64,000 nucleotides of DNA. It comes from Actinomycetota bacterium. GTDB lineage: Bacteria; Actinomycetota; Geothermincolia; Geothermincolales; RBG-13-55-18. The notes beneath the pieces were generated by a model, which ran no database searches, was not told the DNA's origin, and saw only the letters and a list, made by a program, of their open reading frames with translations. The position numbers and the translations under genes are program-made. Shown here piece by piece: positions 16,890 through 26,037 of this stretch. Each line of letters opens with the position of its first letter. The first letter of the stretch is position 1. The stretch covers positions 269,107 through 333,106 of the forward strand of contig JASEFK010000001.1 of the NCBI GenBank assembly GCA_030019255.1, given 5' to 3'.

Positions 16890-18380
16890 ATGTATTTTCA
16901 CCTGACCACCCTGGGGTGCCCCAAGAACCAGGTGGATTCGGACTACCTGGCCAGCCTGCTCCTGAGGGCCGGATGGAAATTTCAGGAAGATCCATCCCGG
17001 GCGGACCTGGTCATCGTGAACACCTGCTCCTTCATCGTGCCCGCGGTGGAGGAGTCCGTGGAGGCGGTCCTGGAGCTGGCGGAGGCGCGCGAGGGAGGCG
17101 GCCTGCTGATGGTGGCGGGGTGCCTGGTGTCCCGCTACGGGCCGGAGACGCTGGCCCGGTTGTTGCCGGAGGTGGACCTTTTTCTTTCCCCGGCCGAATA
17201 TCCTCGGGTTCTCTCCATCCTGGAAGGACGGCATGACCCGGCGCGGGAGCGAACCGGAAAGGTGGAAGCGCGCACCTCCACCAAGCACACCAGGCCCTCT
17301 CCGATGGCGGAGGCGGAGGAACGGCCCGGAGAAACTGCGGCGCGTGCCTACTCTTCCACCCTGCACAGGGGTTACGTGTACGTGAAGGTGAGCGAGGGAT
17401 GCCACCGCCACTGTTCCTACTGCGCCATACCCCGCATACGGGGGCCCCTGGTCTCTCGCCCCGAGGGGGAGATAATCGAGGAAGTATCCTTCTTTCTCCG
17501 CCGGGGAGCGCGGGAGATAGTCCTGGTGGGGCAGGATACCACCTCCTACGGGAGGGATCGGGAAGGAAAGGGTCGCCTTCCCTCGCTCCTCAAGGAGCTC
17601 TCCTCGCTGAATGGTGATTTCCGCATCAGGGTCATGTACATGCACCCTGACGGCGTGGAAGAACCCCTCCTGGAAGCCATGGACCACCCCAGGATTTATC
17701 CCTACTTCGACCTGCCCTTCCAGCACGTGGACCCTGTGGTGCTGCGGGCCATGGGCAGAAGGGGTGACCTCGATTCCTGCCGCAGACTGGTGAAGACCAT
17801 ACGCCGGGAGTTCCCGGAGGCGGCTTTGAGGGCCACCTTCATGGTCGGCTTTCCCGGCGAGGATGCCTCTTCCTTCCAGCGGCTGTACCGTTTCGTGGAG
17901 GAATCTCGTTTTGACTGGCTGGGTCTTTTTGGCTATTCTCAGGAAGAAGGTACCCCGGCCTATCCCCTTGGAAAGGGTTCTTCGCGTCAGGTTAAAGGGG
18001 ATCGCCTGCGGAAGCTTTCCCTGCTCCAGGAGGAGATAATGCGGGACAGGGCGCAGCAGGCGGTGGGGAGGGACCTTCGAGTGCTGGTGGAGGGGGAGAG
18101 CGACGAGGCGCCCGGTTACTGGGAGGCCCGCTCCTATCGAGAAGCGCCCGAGGTGGATGGAGTGGTCTTCATACCCCACGGTGGGGACCTGAAGGCCGGC
18201 GAGTGGTGCGAGGTCCGGATAACCGCCGCGGAGGGCATCGACGTCATCGCCGTCCCCAGGGGAAGACTCGAGGAACGGGAGAGGACGATACCCCTCCCGG
18301 CCGATAGGGATGCAAAGAACACCGGGAGGGGATTCGTCCCGGCCGGTGAAGGAGAGCAGGCCCCGCGGGGTTCTCGGTGA
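16890..18380 (+). CDS. rimO: ribosomal protein S12 (aspartate) methylthiotransferase RimO
   Basis: RimO adds a methylthio group to a conserved aspartate of S12 using two 4Fe-4S clusters. The N-terminal domain carries TTLGCPKNQVDSDY and later cluster cysteines (NTCSF, GCLV). The radical-SAM motif is C171-x3-C175-x2-C178 in GCHRHCSYC. The C-terminal TRAM region includes EAPEVDGVVFIPHG, the RimO-type pattern that separates it from MiaB and MtaB. At 496 residues it is longer than the usual 430-450, owing to a low-complexity insertion around residues 112-150 and a C-terminal extension. ATG 16890 follows GGGGAAGG. Confidence 0.92.
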   Translation: MYFHLTTLGCPKNQVDSDYLASLLLRAGWKFQEDPSRADLVIVNTCSFIVPAVEESVEAVLELAEAREGGGLLMVAGCLVSRYGPETLARLLPEVDLFLSPAEYPRVLSILEGRHDPARERTGKVEARTSTKHTRPSPMAEAEERPGETAARAYSSTLHRGYVYVKVSEGCHRHCSYCAIPRIRGPLVSRPEGEIIEEVSFFLRRGAREIVLVGQDTTSYGRDREGKGRLPSLLKELSSLNGDFRIRVMYMHPDGVEEPLLEAMDHPRIYPYFDLPFQHVDPVVLRAMGRRGDLDSCRRLVKTIRREFPEAALRATFMVGFPGEDASSFQRLYRFVEESRFDWLGLFGYSQEEGTPAYPLGKGSSRQVKGDRLRKLSLLQEEIMRDRAQQAVGRDLRVLVEGESDEAPGYWEARSYREAPEVDGVVFIPHGGDLKAGEWCEVRITAAEGIDVIAVPRGRLEERERTIPLPADRDAKNTGRGFVPAGEGEQAPRGSR

Positions 18381-18393
18381 AAGGAAGGTTTCC

Positions 18394-18996
18394 TTGCCCA
18401 TACCAGTTATTGCCAAGTGGAAGGAGAAGGTGGGGGTTTCCGGCGCGGATGAATGGAACCTGCCCAATGCCCTTACCCTGTCGCGTATCCTGATCTCCCC
18501 GCTGATCGTGGCCCTTCTCCTGAAGGAAAGCCGCCGCAGGAACCGCCTGGCGGCGGCGGCGCTGGGCGTGGCGGCCCTCACCGATTTCCTGGACGGTTTC
18601 CTGGCTCGGAGACAGGGTAACGAAACCAGGCTGGGGCAGTTCCTGGACCCCCTCGCGGACAAGATATGCATCTCCTCCGTTTTCGTCATGCTGGCTCGAC
18701 GCGGCCGCCTCGCCGGCTGGGTCCCGGGGGTGATCATCGGCCGCGAGGCCCTGATCACCCTCTTCCGGGTGTACGCCGGAAGCCGGGGGGGCTCGGTGCC
18801 GGCGAGCGTATGGGGAAAACTGAAGACCAATTCACAGCTTCTGGCCCTTCTGGCGGTGATAATGGAGGAACAGGGGAAGAGGCCCGGAGCGCTGCGCGAT
18901 GCCGCTGTGGCCGGGGCGGTGGCCCTCACCGTCTATTCCGGGCTGGATTACATGCTCAAGGCCAGGCGCTATCTGCCTCCTGCGGAAGGAGGGTGA
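18394..18996 (+). CDS. pgsA: CDP-alcohol phosphatidyltransferase, PgsA-like
   Basis: PgsA makes phosphatidylglycerophosphate from CDP-diacylglycerol and glycerol-3-phosphate in the membrane. The product (about 200 residues) contains the complete family motif D-x2-D-G-x2-A-R-x8-G-x3-D-x3-D in TDFLDGFLARRQGNE followed by GQFLDPLADK. Four to five hydrophobic helices are visible. TTG 18394 has AAGGAAGG 5 nt upstream; the frame is open to 18310, but that part lies within rimO. The rimO-pgsA-cinA order is common in Gram-positive phyla. The exact substrate within the CDP-alcohol family is inferred. Confidence 0.9.
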   Translation: MPIPVIAKWKEKVGVSGADEWNLPNALTLSRILISPLIVALLLKESRRRNRLAAAALGVAALTDFLDGFLARRQGNETRLGQFLDPLADKICISSVFVMLARRGRLAGWVPGVIIGREALITLFRVYAGSRGGSVPASVWGKLKTNSQLLALLAVIMEEQGKRPGALRDAAVAGAVALTVYSGLDYMLKARRYLPPAEGG

Positions 18997-18999
18997 GGC

Positions 19000-20241
19000 G
19001 TGAAGAGGTGTGCCCTCCTGGCCGTGGGCGATGAGCTCCTCGACGGCAGGATCACCAATACCAACTCCGACTTCATATCCTCCCGTCTCCTGCCCCTGGG
19101 GTGGAAGGTAGTGCTGCGCGCGGAGGTGGGTGATGACCTGGAAACACTTTCCTCCACCGTGGCCTTCGCCCTGGAGGCCTGCGACCTCCTCGTGGTGACC
19201 GGAGGGCTGGGTCCCACCGGGGACGACCTGACGCGGGAGGCGGTGGCCCGGTCCCTGGGGCGGGAACTGGAGAGGGACCCCGAGGTGGAGGAGAGGCTGC
19301 GCTCCTTCTTCTCCACCATGGGTAGGGAGATGTCGCCCTCCAACGCCAGGCAGGCGGACCGGGTGCGGGGAGCGGAGTGGCTGCACGCCCGCCTGGGGAC
19401 GGCGCCGGGGCAGTGGATAGAGGAATCCGGCAGGATCATCGTTTTGCTCCCCGGGGTTCCGCGGGAGATGCGGGACATGCTGGATAACGACGTGATTCCT
19501 CGCCTGAGGGAAAGGTATCCGGGAGGGGAGATGGCCGCCGCCGTTCTCCTGGTGGCCGCCCGCCCGGAGTCCGAGGTGGGGGAACTGGTGGGCGAGGTCC
19601 TCGGGGAACTGGAGGGCCTGAAAGTATCCTACCGGGCCCTGACCGGGCAGGTTGAGGTGCGCCTCACCGCGGAGGACGGGAGCCTGGTGGAGGAGGGGAT
19701 GAAGAGGGTAAGGGAAGTGCTGGGCGACTGGGTGGTGGCGGAGGGCGAGGAGAGCCTGGAGGGAAACCTGGGACGTGAGCTGCGGGAGCGGGGACTGACC
19801 CTGGCGGTGGCCGAATCGTGTACCGGCGGGATGATCGGGGAGAGGATAACCCGGGTGTCGGGAAGCTCGGACTATTTCCGGGGCGGGGTGGTGGCCTACA
19901 GTTATCAAGCCAAGGAGGAACTTCTGGGCGTGGACGCCGTTTTGTTGCGCGAGAAGGGGGCCGTCAACGAGGAGGTGGCCGCGGCCATGGCCAGGGGAGT
20001 AAGGGAGAGGCTGGGCGCGGACCTGGGCCTCTCCGTGACCGGGGTGGCCGGCCCGGGCCAGGGAGGGGAGAGGGAACCGGTGGGCACGGTGGCCCTGGCC
20101 ATCGTGGATGGGAAGGAGACCTCGGCCTTCAAGTACCGCCTTCCCGGGAACCGGGAGATGGTGCGCACCTTCGCCGCCAACATCGCCCTGGCCCTTGCCT
20201 ATTTCCGGGTGCGGGGCGTGAAGGTGGAAAGGCTGCGTTGA
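19000..20241 (+). CDS. cinA: CinA family protein with nicotinamide-nucleotide amidase domain
   Basis: The 413-residue protein joins an N-terminal MoaB-like domain (LLAVGDELLDGRITNTNSDF, then VVTGGLGPTGDD) to a C-terminal PncC amidase domain (AVAESCTGGMIGERIT, VTGVAGPGQGG). PncC domains hydrolyse NMN to nicotinate mononucleotide in NAD salvage; the N-terminal domain acts as an ADP-ribose pyrophosphatase in studied homologues. GTG 19000 follows GGAGGGTGAGG. It lies 3 nt after pgsA. In many bacteria recA is next, but it is not here. Confidence 0.93.
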   Translation: MKRCALLAVGDELLDGRITNTNSDFISSRLLPLGWKVVLRAEVGDDLETLSSTVAFALEACDLLVVTGGLGPTGDDLTREAVARSLGRELERDPEVEERLRSFFSTMGREMSPSNARQADRVRGAEWLHARLGTAPGQWIEESGRIIVLLPGVPREMRDMLDNDVIPRLRERYPGGEMAAAVLLVAARPESEVGELVGEVLGELEGLKVSYRALTGQVEVRLTAEDGSLVEEGMKRVREVLGDWVVAEGEESLEGNLGRELRERGLTLAVAESCTGGMIGERITRVSGSSDYFRGGVVAYSYQAKEELLGVDAVLLREKGAVNEEVAAAMARGVRERLGADLGLSVTGVAGPGQGGEREPVGTVALAIVDGKETSAFKYRLPGNREMVRTFAANIALALAYFRVRGVKVERLR

Positions 20242-20295
20242 GGACGCGGGGGTCCGGGGCCGGGCATCGAAGAGCGACGGCGGGGATCGCGGAGC

Positions 20296-20889
20296 ATGGG
20301 AAAGAAGGCGGAGGAAGGCGAAAGGATACGGCTCTTCGTAGCCCTAGACCTTCCGGAGGAGGTGCGGGAGAGGATCGTGACGGCGGCGAGAAAGCACGCC
20401 GGGCTCCTTCCCCAGGCCCGCTGGGTGAGGAAGGAAAACCTGCACCTGACCTTGAAATTCATCGGAGAATATCCCGGGAGGAAGGTGGAGAAACTGGTGA
20501 CCATCGTGGAGGGCGAGACGGCGAAAAAAGAGCCGTTCACGGCTTCCCTGAGGGGTTGCGGTGGTTTTCCCTCCCCCGGTAGGGCTCGCGTCATTTGGGT
20601 GGGGATGGAGAAGGGGGAAAAGGAGGCGGCCGCCCTGGCCGCCGAGCTAGACGCCGGCCTGGCGAAGGCGGGGGTGAAGAGGGAGACGCGCCCTTTCCGG
20701 GGCCACCTCACCCTGGCACGGCTAAGGAATCCCGCGGATTGCTCCTCCTGGCTGGCCTCTCTCGAGGAGGACCTCGCCGGGCTGGAGGAGATGGACTTCC
20801 GAGTGGAAGATATAACCCTCTATCGTAGCATACTCTCCGCGGAAGGCCCCACCTACGTGCCACTGAGGCGGTTCGAACTGGGGAGGTAG
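20296..20889 (+). CDS. thpR: RNA 2',3'-cyclic phosphodiesterase
   Basis: ThpR (formerly 2'-5' RNA ligase, LigT) opens 2',3'-cyclic phosphates on RNA ends. The 197-residue product begins with the typical RLFVALDLPEEVRERI and holds both catalytic HxTx motifs: HLTL in NLHLTLKFIGE near residue 51 and HLTL in RGHLTLARLR near 137. It sits between cinA and rpe, and all three are closely spaced. Length is normal. Confidence 0.92.
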   Translation: MGKKAEEGERIRLFVALDLPEEVRERIVTAARKHAGLLPQARWVRKENLHLTLKFIGEYPGRKVEKLVTIVEGETAKKEPFTASLRGCGGFPSPGRARVIWVGMEKGEKEAAALAAELDAGLAKAGVKRETRPFRGHLTLARLRNPADCSSWLASLEEDLAGLEEMDFRVEDITLYRSILSAEGPTYVPLRRFELGR

Positions 20890-20893
20890 TGCC

Positions 20894-21553
20894 GTGACCG
20901 GAATTAAGCTGGCCCCCTCCCTCCTCAACGCCGACTTCGCCGACCTTCGCGGGGCCGTGTCCTACATCGAGGGGCTGGCGGACGCGGTCCACCTGGACGT
21001 GATGGACGGCAACTTCGTGCCCAACATCACCTTCGGCCCCCTGGTGGTGCGGGCGGTGAGGGAGATCACCCAGCTTCCCCTGGACGTGCACCTGATGATC
21101 GCCCACCCCGCCGAATTCGTGGAGGATTTCGTGGAGGCCGGGGCGGACTGGATCTCCTTCCACGCCGAGGTGACCAGGTATCCCGGGGAAATTCTGGGAA
21201 TGATCCGCGGTTTCGGGAAGAGGGCCGGCATGGTCATCAATCCGCAGACTCCCGCGGAACGCGTTTTCGAGTACCTCGAGCTCTGCGATTACGTCCTGGT
21301 CATGACGGTCATGCCGGGCTTCGGGGGCCAGGCCATGATACCGGAGACCCTGGAAAAGGTGGGGGAGATCAAAAGGGAGGCAGCCCGCCTGGGCCTGGAG
21401 GTGGAGGTGGAGGTGGATGGAGGGGTGAAGACCGAGAACCTACTCCGGGTCAAGGAAGCGGGGGCGGACATCGTGGTGGTGGGCTCCTCCATCTACGCGG
21501 CCCCCGATCCCCGCCGGGCGGCGGAGGAGATCCGCCGCCTCCTGGACGACTGA
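20894..21553 (+). CDS. rpe: ribulose-phosphate 3-epimerase
   Basis: Rpe interconverts ribulose-5-phosphate and xylulose-5-phosphate. The 219-residue TIM barrel shows APSLLNADFADL, HLDVMDGNFVPNITFGP with metal-binding His and Asp, a central DYVLVMTVMPGFGGQ and a C-terminal VDGGVKTENL. The GTG start at 20894 is 5 nt after thpR. The enzyme supplies pentose phosphates, and ribulose-5-phosphate is also a substrate of RibBA encoded just downstream, though the riboflavin genes have their own promoter. Confidence 0.95.
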   Translation: MTGIKLAPSLLNADFADLRGAVSYIEGLADAVHLDVMDGNFVPNITFGPLVVRAVREITQLPLDVHLMIAHPAEFVEDFVEAGADWISFHAEVTRYPGEILGMIRGFGKRAGMVINPQTPAERVFEYLELCDYVLVMTVMPGFGGQAMIPETLEKVGEIKREAARLGLEVEVEVDGGVKTENLLRVKEAGADIVVVGSSIYAAPDPRRAAEEIRRLLDD

Positions 21554-21567
21554 GTCCCTATCCCTCA

Positions 21568-21596
21568 TGGACAAGAAGGCGGGAAGGAAATATAAT
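21568..21596 (+). promoter_or_regulatory. promoter of the riboflavin operon
   Basis: TGGACA (21568-21573) and a consensus TATAAT (21591-21596) are exactly 17 nt apart, the best sigma-70-type promoter in the window. Transcription would start near 21603, immediately before the FMN riboswitch. Confidence 0.75.
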
Positions 21597-21608
21597 TTTT
21601 CCAGCGAG

Positions 21609-21716
21609 GTCTTCGGGGCAGGGTGAAAATCCCGACCGGCGGTGAAAGTCCGCGAGCCTCAGGGCAGAGCCGGTGGAATTCCGGCACCGACGGTGATAGT
21701 CCGGATGGGAGAAGGC
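21609..21716 (+). promoter_or_regulatory. FMN riboswitch (RFN element)
   Basis: The conserved RFN blocks are all present in order: CTTCGGGGCAGGGTGAAA, CCCGACCGGCGGTGAAAGTC, CCGGTGGAATTCCGG, CCGACGGTGATAGTCC and GGATGGGAGAAGG. The closing stem P1 pairs 21609-21614 with 21711-21716. An intrinsic terminator follows 19 nt later, so FMN binding most likely stops transcription before ribD. Confidence 0.96.
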
Positions 21717-21735
21717 CTGGCGGTGTCCGCAAGCG

Positions 21736-21763
21736 GGCGCCGGGTTTTCTCCCGGCGCCTTTT
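21736..21763 (+). terminator. expression-platform terminator of the FMN riboswitch
   Basis: GGCGCCGGG (21736-21744), the loop TTTTCT and CCCGGCGCC (21751-21759) make a perfect 9-bp stem followed by TTTT. Located between riboswitch and ribD, it is the expected OFF-state terminator. Confidence 0.9.
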
Positions 21764-21887
21764 ATTGTGCTCCCACGACATGCGGGTGACGGAGGAAGGG
21801 GAAGGCGCCGGCAGGAAGAAGGAACCACCCTCACCCGGGAGGAGGTGTGGCCGGGAACCTGGCCCCGGTGGAGGTGTATTCATAACG

Positions 21888-23039
21888 GTGTCCCATCCAG
21901 GCACTGAGGAGGACGTAAGGTACATGCGGCTGGCCCTGTCCCTGGCAGCCCGGGGTAGGGGCATGACCCATCCCAACCCCATGGTGGGCGCGGTGATGGT
22001 CAGGGACGGCAAGGTGGTGGGCAAGGGTTACCATCGCGGCCCCTTCACCCCTCACGCAGAGGTGGTGGCCTTGGCCGAGGCGGGCGAGAGGGCCGCTGGC
22101 TCGACGCTCTACGTCACCCTGGAGCCCTGCAACCACCACGGGAGGACGCCGCCCTGCACGGAGGCGGTGCTGCGGGCAGGGGTGGCCCGGGTGGTGATCG
22201 CCGCCCCCGATCCCAACCCCGGCGTGAAGGGAGGCGGAGCCGAGAGGCTGCGCTCCGCAGGAGTTGAGGTCGTTACGGGCGTTTTGCAGAAGGAGAGCGA
22301 GGAACTGAACGCGGCCTACGTAAAGTACGTGACCACGGGCCTTCCCTTGGTCACCTTGAAGGTGGCCGCGACGGCGGACGGCAAGGTGGCCGCGCGGGGT
22401 GGCCTTTCACGCTGGATAACCGGGAAGGCGGCCCGCCGCCTGGTACACGAGATGAGGCGGGCCAGCGACGCGGTACTTGTGGGGCGGGGGACCGTAGAGG
22501 CCGATGACCCGGAGCTGACCGTGCGGCACGTGCCCCTGCGGGGAGCCCACCACCCGCTGCGCGTGGTGGTGGACTCGCGCCTCTCCATGAGCCTGGACCG
22601 CAAGCTGGCCCGCGGGGGCATCCCCAAGGTGGTGGTGGCCACCACGCGGGAACACGACGCGGCGAAGGCGGAGGAATTGCGCCGGCGGGGGGTGGAGGTC
22701 TGGGTCCTTGATTCCTCCCCGGATGGAGGCGTGGACCTCCTGGAACTCCTGAAGGCCCTGGGAAGGGCGGAGGTAGCGCACCTCCTGGTGGAGGGAGGGC
22801 CCTCTCTCCTGGCCTCCTTTATGCGGGAGGGACTGGCTGACCGGCTGGCCCTCTTCCTGGCGCCCCGGGTCTTCGGTGACCGCGAGGCCCGGTCCTGGGT
22901 GGAGGGGCTGCGGGTGGAGGATCCCTCGCGGGGGTTACCCCTCCGGTGGACGCGCCAGAGGCGCGTGGGTGAGGACCTCCTGCTGGAGGCGGAGGTAGTG
23001 AAGCCGGGAGGTGCGGAGGCGGCGGGAGGAGGCGATTGA
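21888..23039 (+). CDS. ribD: bifunctional riboflavin deaminase/reductase RibD
   Basis: RibD deaminates the pyrimidine ring and reduces the ribosyl side chain in steps two and three of riboflavin synthesis. The deaminase domain has HAEVVAL and TLEPCNHHGRTPPCTEAV (zinc His and two Cys). The reductase domain, from about residue 150, contains AATADGKVAARGG and ends LFLAPRVFGD. The frame is open back to 21642 through the riboswitch, which cannot be coding. I chose GTG 21888 after GGAGG, with ATG 21924 as the alternative. Product length is about 383 residues. Confidence 0.93.
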   Translation: MSHPGTEEDVRYMRLALSLAARGRGMTHPNPMVGAVMVRDGKVVGKGYHRGPFTPHAEVVALAEAGERAAGSTLYVTLEPCNHHGRTPPCTEAVLRAGVARVVIAAPDPNPGVKGGGAERLRSAGVEVVTGVLQKESEELNAAYVKYVTTGLPLVTLKVAATADGKVAARGGLSRWITGKAARRLVHEMRRASDAVLVGRGTVEADDPELTVRHVPLRGAHHPLRVVVDSRLSMSLDRKLARGGIPKVVVATTREHDAAKAEELRRRGVEVWVLDSSPDGGVDLLELLKALGRAEVAHLLVEGGPSLLASFMREGLADRLALFLAPRVFGDREARSWVEGLRVEDPSRGLPLRWTRQRRVGEDLLLEAEVVKPGGAEAAGGGD

Positions 23040-23042
23040 GCC

Positions 23043-23711
23043 ATGTTCACGGGAATCATCGAGGAAACGGGCACGGTAGTCGAGGCCGCATTCTCCCTCC
23101 AGGGGGGGACCCTGCGCATCTCCTGCCCAGGTTTATGGAAGGAACTGGTATTGGGAGAGTCGGTGGCCGTCAACGGGGTGTGCCTTACGGTGACGGACAC
23201 CCGTGAAGGCACCTTCGCTGCGGACGTCTCCCCGGAGAGCCTGCAGCGGAGCACCCTGGGTGGCCTGCGCCACGGGGAGGTGGTCAACCTGGAGAGGGCC
23301 CTGCGCCTGGATTCCCGCCTGGGCGGGCACCTGGTGCAGGGGCACGTGGACGGGGTGGGCAGGATAGAGGAGATACGGGAGGAGGGCAGGGGACGCACCT
23401 TCTTCATCGGCTCACCCGAGGATATATCCGTCTACCTGGTGGAGAAGGGATCGGTGGCCGTGGACGGTATAAGCCTCACCGTTAGCGGGCTGCGGGGGAC
23501 GAGCTTCAGCGTGGCGGTCATCCCCCACACCCTGGCGGTCACCAACCTGGGACGACGCCGGGTGGGGGACGCGGTGAACCTGGAGGTGGACATCATCGCC
23601 AAGTACGTGCGCTCCTACCTGGAGCGGGGAATGTCCTCGCCGGGGGAGGGGGACGCGCGGTCCGGGGGCGGAGATCTCTACCGCAAGCTGGTGGAAGGCG
23701 GTTTCATCTGA
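23043..23711 (+). CDS. ribE: riboflavin synthase alpha subunit
   Basis: This enzyme dismutates two molecules of 6,7-dimethyl-8-ribityllumazine to riboflavin. The 222-residue protein is two lumazine-binding repeats: MFTGIIEETGTV with VNGVCLTVTD, then GHLVQGHVDGVGRI with VDGISLTVSG. It starts 3 nt after ribD. The family normally has about 200-215 residues; the extra C-terminal residues are Gly-rich. It receives its substrate from RibH, encoded at the end of the operon. Confidence 0.95.
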   Translation: MFTGIIEETGTVVEAAFSLQGGTLRISCPGLWKELVLGESVAVNGVCLTVTDTREGTFAADVSPESLQRSTLGGLRHGEVVNLERALRLDSRLGGHLVQGHVDGVGRIEEIREEGRGRTFFIGSPEDISVYLVEKGSVAVDGISLTVSGLRGTSFSVAVIPHTLAVTNLGRRRVGDAVNLEVDIIAKYVRSYLERGMSSPGEGDARSGGGDLYRKLVEGGFI

Positions 23712-23751
23712 TATCGAGACCCCATGAAGCACGAGAAGGAGGAATCGGGCG

Positions 23752-25008
23752 ATGGAGAAGAGGGAAAGCGAGACCGTGATCGCGGATGAGGAAGAAAGAG
23801 AGGAGAGACCCTTCGACACCATAGAGGAGGCCATCGAGGAGATCCGGGCGGGCCGGATCATCATCGTGGTGGACGACGAGGACCGGGAGAACGAGGGCGA
23901 TTTCGTGATGGCCGCGGAGAAGGTCACCCCGGAGGCCATCAACTTCATGGCCAAGTACGGCCGGGGCCTGATCTGCATGCCCTGCATCGCCTCCCGGCTG
24001 GACGAGTTGAACATCCACCCCATGGTGGCCGACAACACCTCCACCCACGAGACGGCGTTCACGGTGTCCATCGGCGCCAAGGGGAAGATAACCACCGGCA
24101 TCTCCGCCTACGACCGGGCGGTCACCATCAAAACGGTCCTGGACCCCAACACCCGCCCGGAGGACATCTCCAAGCCGGGTCACGTCTTCCCCCTCAGGGC
24201 GCGGGAGGGCGGGGTACTGCGCCGTGCCGGGCACACCGAGGCCGCGGTAGACCTGGCCCGCCTGGCCGGGCTGTATCCCGCCGGTGTGATCTGCGAGATC
24301 ATGAACGAAGACGGGACCATGGCCCGCGTGCCCCAGCTGGTGGAGATAAAGAAGCGCTTCGGCCTGAAGATGATCACCATCGAGGACCTGATCCGCTACC
24401 GTAACCGCAAGGAGAAGCTGGTGCGCCGGGTGGCCGAGGTGCGCATGCCTACCCAGTACGGCGAGTTCACGGCCATAGGCTACGAGTCCCTGGTGGACGG
24501 CAGGTGCCACCTGGCCCTGGTGAAGGGCGAGGTGGCTGGGCAGGAGAATGTGCTGGTAAGGGTGCATTCGGAATGCCTGACCGGGGATGTGTTCGGTTCC
24601 CTGCGCTGCGACTGCGGGTTGCAGCTGCGCAAGGCCCTCCAGATGATAGAGGAGGAAGGGCGGGGGGTGCTTCTCTACATCATCGGGCATGAGGGGAGGG
24701 GGATCGGCCTTCCTCACAAGCTGCGCGCCTACGAGCTGCAGGAGGAGGGGAAGGATACCGTGGAGGCCAACCTGGAGCTGGGATTCCCTCCCGACGCCAG
24801 GGATTACGGCATCGGCGCACAGATACTGCAGGACCTGGGGTTGACCACCATGCGCCTCCTGACCAACAACCCGGCCAAGAGGGTGGGGCTGGAGGGATAC
24901 GGCCTGAAGGTGGTGGAGCGTATACCTCTGGTGGTGGAGCCCTGCGAGGAGAATTACGCCTACCTGAAGGCAAAGAAGGAGAAGCTGAACCACCTTCTGG
25001 ATATCTGA
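23752..25008 (+). CDS. ribBA: bifunctional DHBP synthase / GTP cyclohydrolase II
   Basis: The N-terminal RibB domain makes 3,4-dihydroxy-2-butanone-4-phosphate from ribulose-5-phosphate ([13 protein letters not shown] near residue 40, and [11 protein letters not shown]). The C-terminal RibA domain opens GTP ([18 protein letters not shown] supplies the three zinc cysteines, and GHEGRGIGL follows). The fused 418-residue form is typical of Gram-positive bacteria. ATG 23752 has AAGGAGG upstream. It supplies both starting branches of the pathway. Confidence 0.96.
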   Translation: MEKRESETVIADEEEREERPFDTIEEAIEEIRAGRIIIVVDDEDRENEGDFVMAAEKVTPEAINFMAKYGRGLICMPCIASRLDELNIHPMVADNTSTHETAFTVSIGAKGKITTGISAYDRAVTIKTVLDPNTRPEDISKPGHVFPLRAREGGVLRRAGHTEAAVDLARLAGLYPAGVICEIMNEDGTMARVPQLVEIKKRFGLKMITIEDLIRYRNRKEKLVRRVAEVRMPTQYGEFTAIGYESLVDGRCHLALVKGEVAGQENVLVRVHSECLTGDVFGSLRCDCGLQLRKALQMIEEEGRGVLLYIIGHEGRGIGLPHKLRAYELQEEGKDTVEANLELGFPPDARDYGIGAQILQDLGLTTMRLLTNNPAKRVGLEGYGLKVVERIPLVVEPCEENYAYLKAKKEKLNHLLDI

Positions 25009-25037
25009 GGGAACGAGCGAGGAAAGGAGAAAGGGAT

Positions 25038-25505
25038 ATGGCCAGTTACGAAGGCCACCTGGTGGCCAGGGGATTGAGGTTCGCCATCGTAGTCAGTCGC
25101 TTTAACGAGTTCATAAGCACCCGGCTCCTGGACGGCGCCCTGGACGCCCTCAAGCGCCACGACGCGGACATGGACCTGGTGGACGTGGCCTGGGTGCCGG
25201 GTTCCTTCGAGATCCCCCTGGTGGCCTCCCGGCTGGCGGAGTCCGGGAGGTACGACGCCATCATCTGCCTGGGGGCGGTGATCCGCGGTTCCACCCCGCA
25301 TTTCGAGTACGTGGCTGCGGAGGTCTCCAAGGGAATAGCCCGTGTCAACCTGGAGAAGGGGGTCCCCGCCGCCTTCGGCATCATCACCGCGGACAGCATC
25401 GAGCAGGCGGTGGAAAGGGCGGGCGCCAAGCAGGGCAACAAGGGTTGGCAGGCGGCGCTCACTGCGGTGGAGATGGCCAACCTGCTCAAGGAGATCCCCT
25501 CCTGA
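25038..25505 (+). CDS. ribH: 6,7-dimethyl-8-ribityllumazine synthase
   Basis: RibH condenses the RibB and RibD-pathway products to lumazine and assembles as a pentamer or icosahedral capsid. The 155-residue product contains [37 protein letters not shown] with the catalytic His, and a C-terminal [27 protein letters not shown] lies upstream of the ATG. It is the last gene of the riboflavin operon; no obvious intrinsic terminator follows. Confidence 0.96.
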   Translation: MASYEGHLVARGLRFAIVVSRFNEFISTRLLDGALDALKRHDADMDLVDVAWVPGSFEIPLVASRLAESGRYDAIICLGAVIRGSTPHFEYVAAEVSKGIARVNLEKGVPAAFGIITADSIEQAVERAGAKQGNKGWQAALTAVEMANLLKEIPS

Positions 25506-26037
25506 AATACGTTCTCAGGGCATCCGGCCCAGCAGGCCCGTGATACCTTTCCCCGTTCCTGGGAACTGCCTGGTTGGGGAGACCGGGTGAGGGAAGGATA
25601 TCCACCCCCATGACGCCTTGCTCTGCCATATCCCCTGCCGTCCCGGGCTTCCCGCGCCGTCTTCATACGCCATGCGAGGCTGGAGATAGAGATTTACCGC
25701 GGCTGGCCTTCGAGAGGCTGTGTAACCCTCTTCTTGCGAGTTGGATTCAGCCTCCTGCATCTTCCCCGTCCTGCTCCATCCCATGAGGCTCCAGGTTGCC
25801 CAGGGTCTTTTCTCACTACCTTTCCTGCTCACCCGCGTTCGAGCGCCGCCTCAACCACTGCCTTTCACTCCTCTCTCCCTCCTGTGGATACCCTCGCGGG
25901 GTTTGATGTCCCCCGTGCAGCTCCTCCTTCCCGGATTCCCCGGAGCGTGCTCTCCCCCTGCTCAAAGGGGCGCATCATGCTGCCGATAAATGAAGACGGC
26001 GGCCCTTTTTTGGTCGAGGACCCCCGGGAGGACGGGA
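25506..26037 (+). other. gene-free stretch between ribH and the HD-GYP gene
   Basis: About 530 nt with no supported gene. The + strand is pyrimidine-rich here, opposite to the purine-rich + strand of flanking genes, so a minus-strand transcript is conceivable, but the minus frames show no known domain. A 7-bp inverted repeat GAGGCTG/CAGCCTC (25714-25720 with 25748-25754) is the only clear structure. No T-run terminator or tRNA was seen. Confidence 0.4.

Noticed and set aside
16860-18929. 689-codon minus-strand frame opposite rimO and pgsA
   Set aside because: Antisense shadow of genes with clear signatures.
21642-21887. N-terminal extension of ribD
   Set aside because: It runs through the FMN riboswitch and its terminator, which must remain non-coding.
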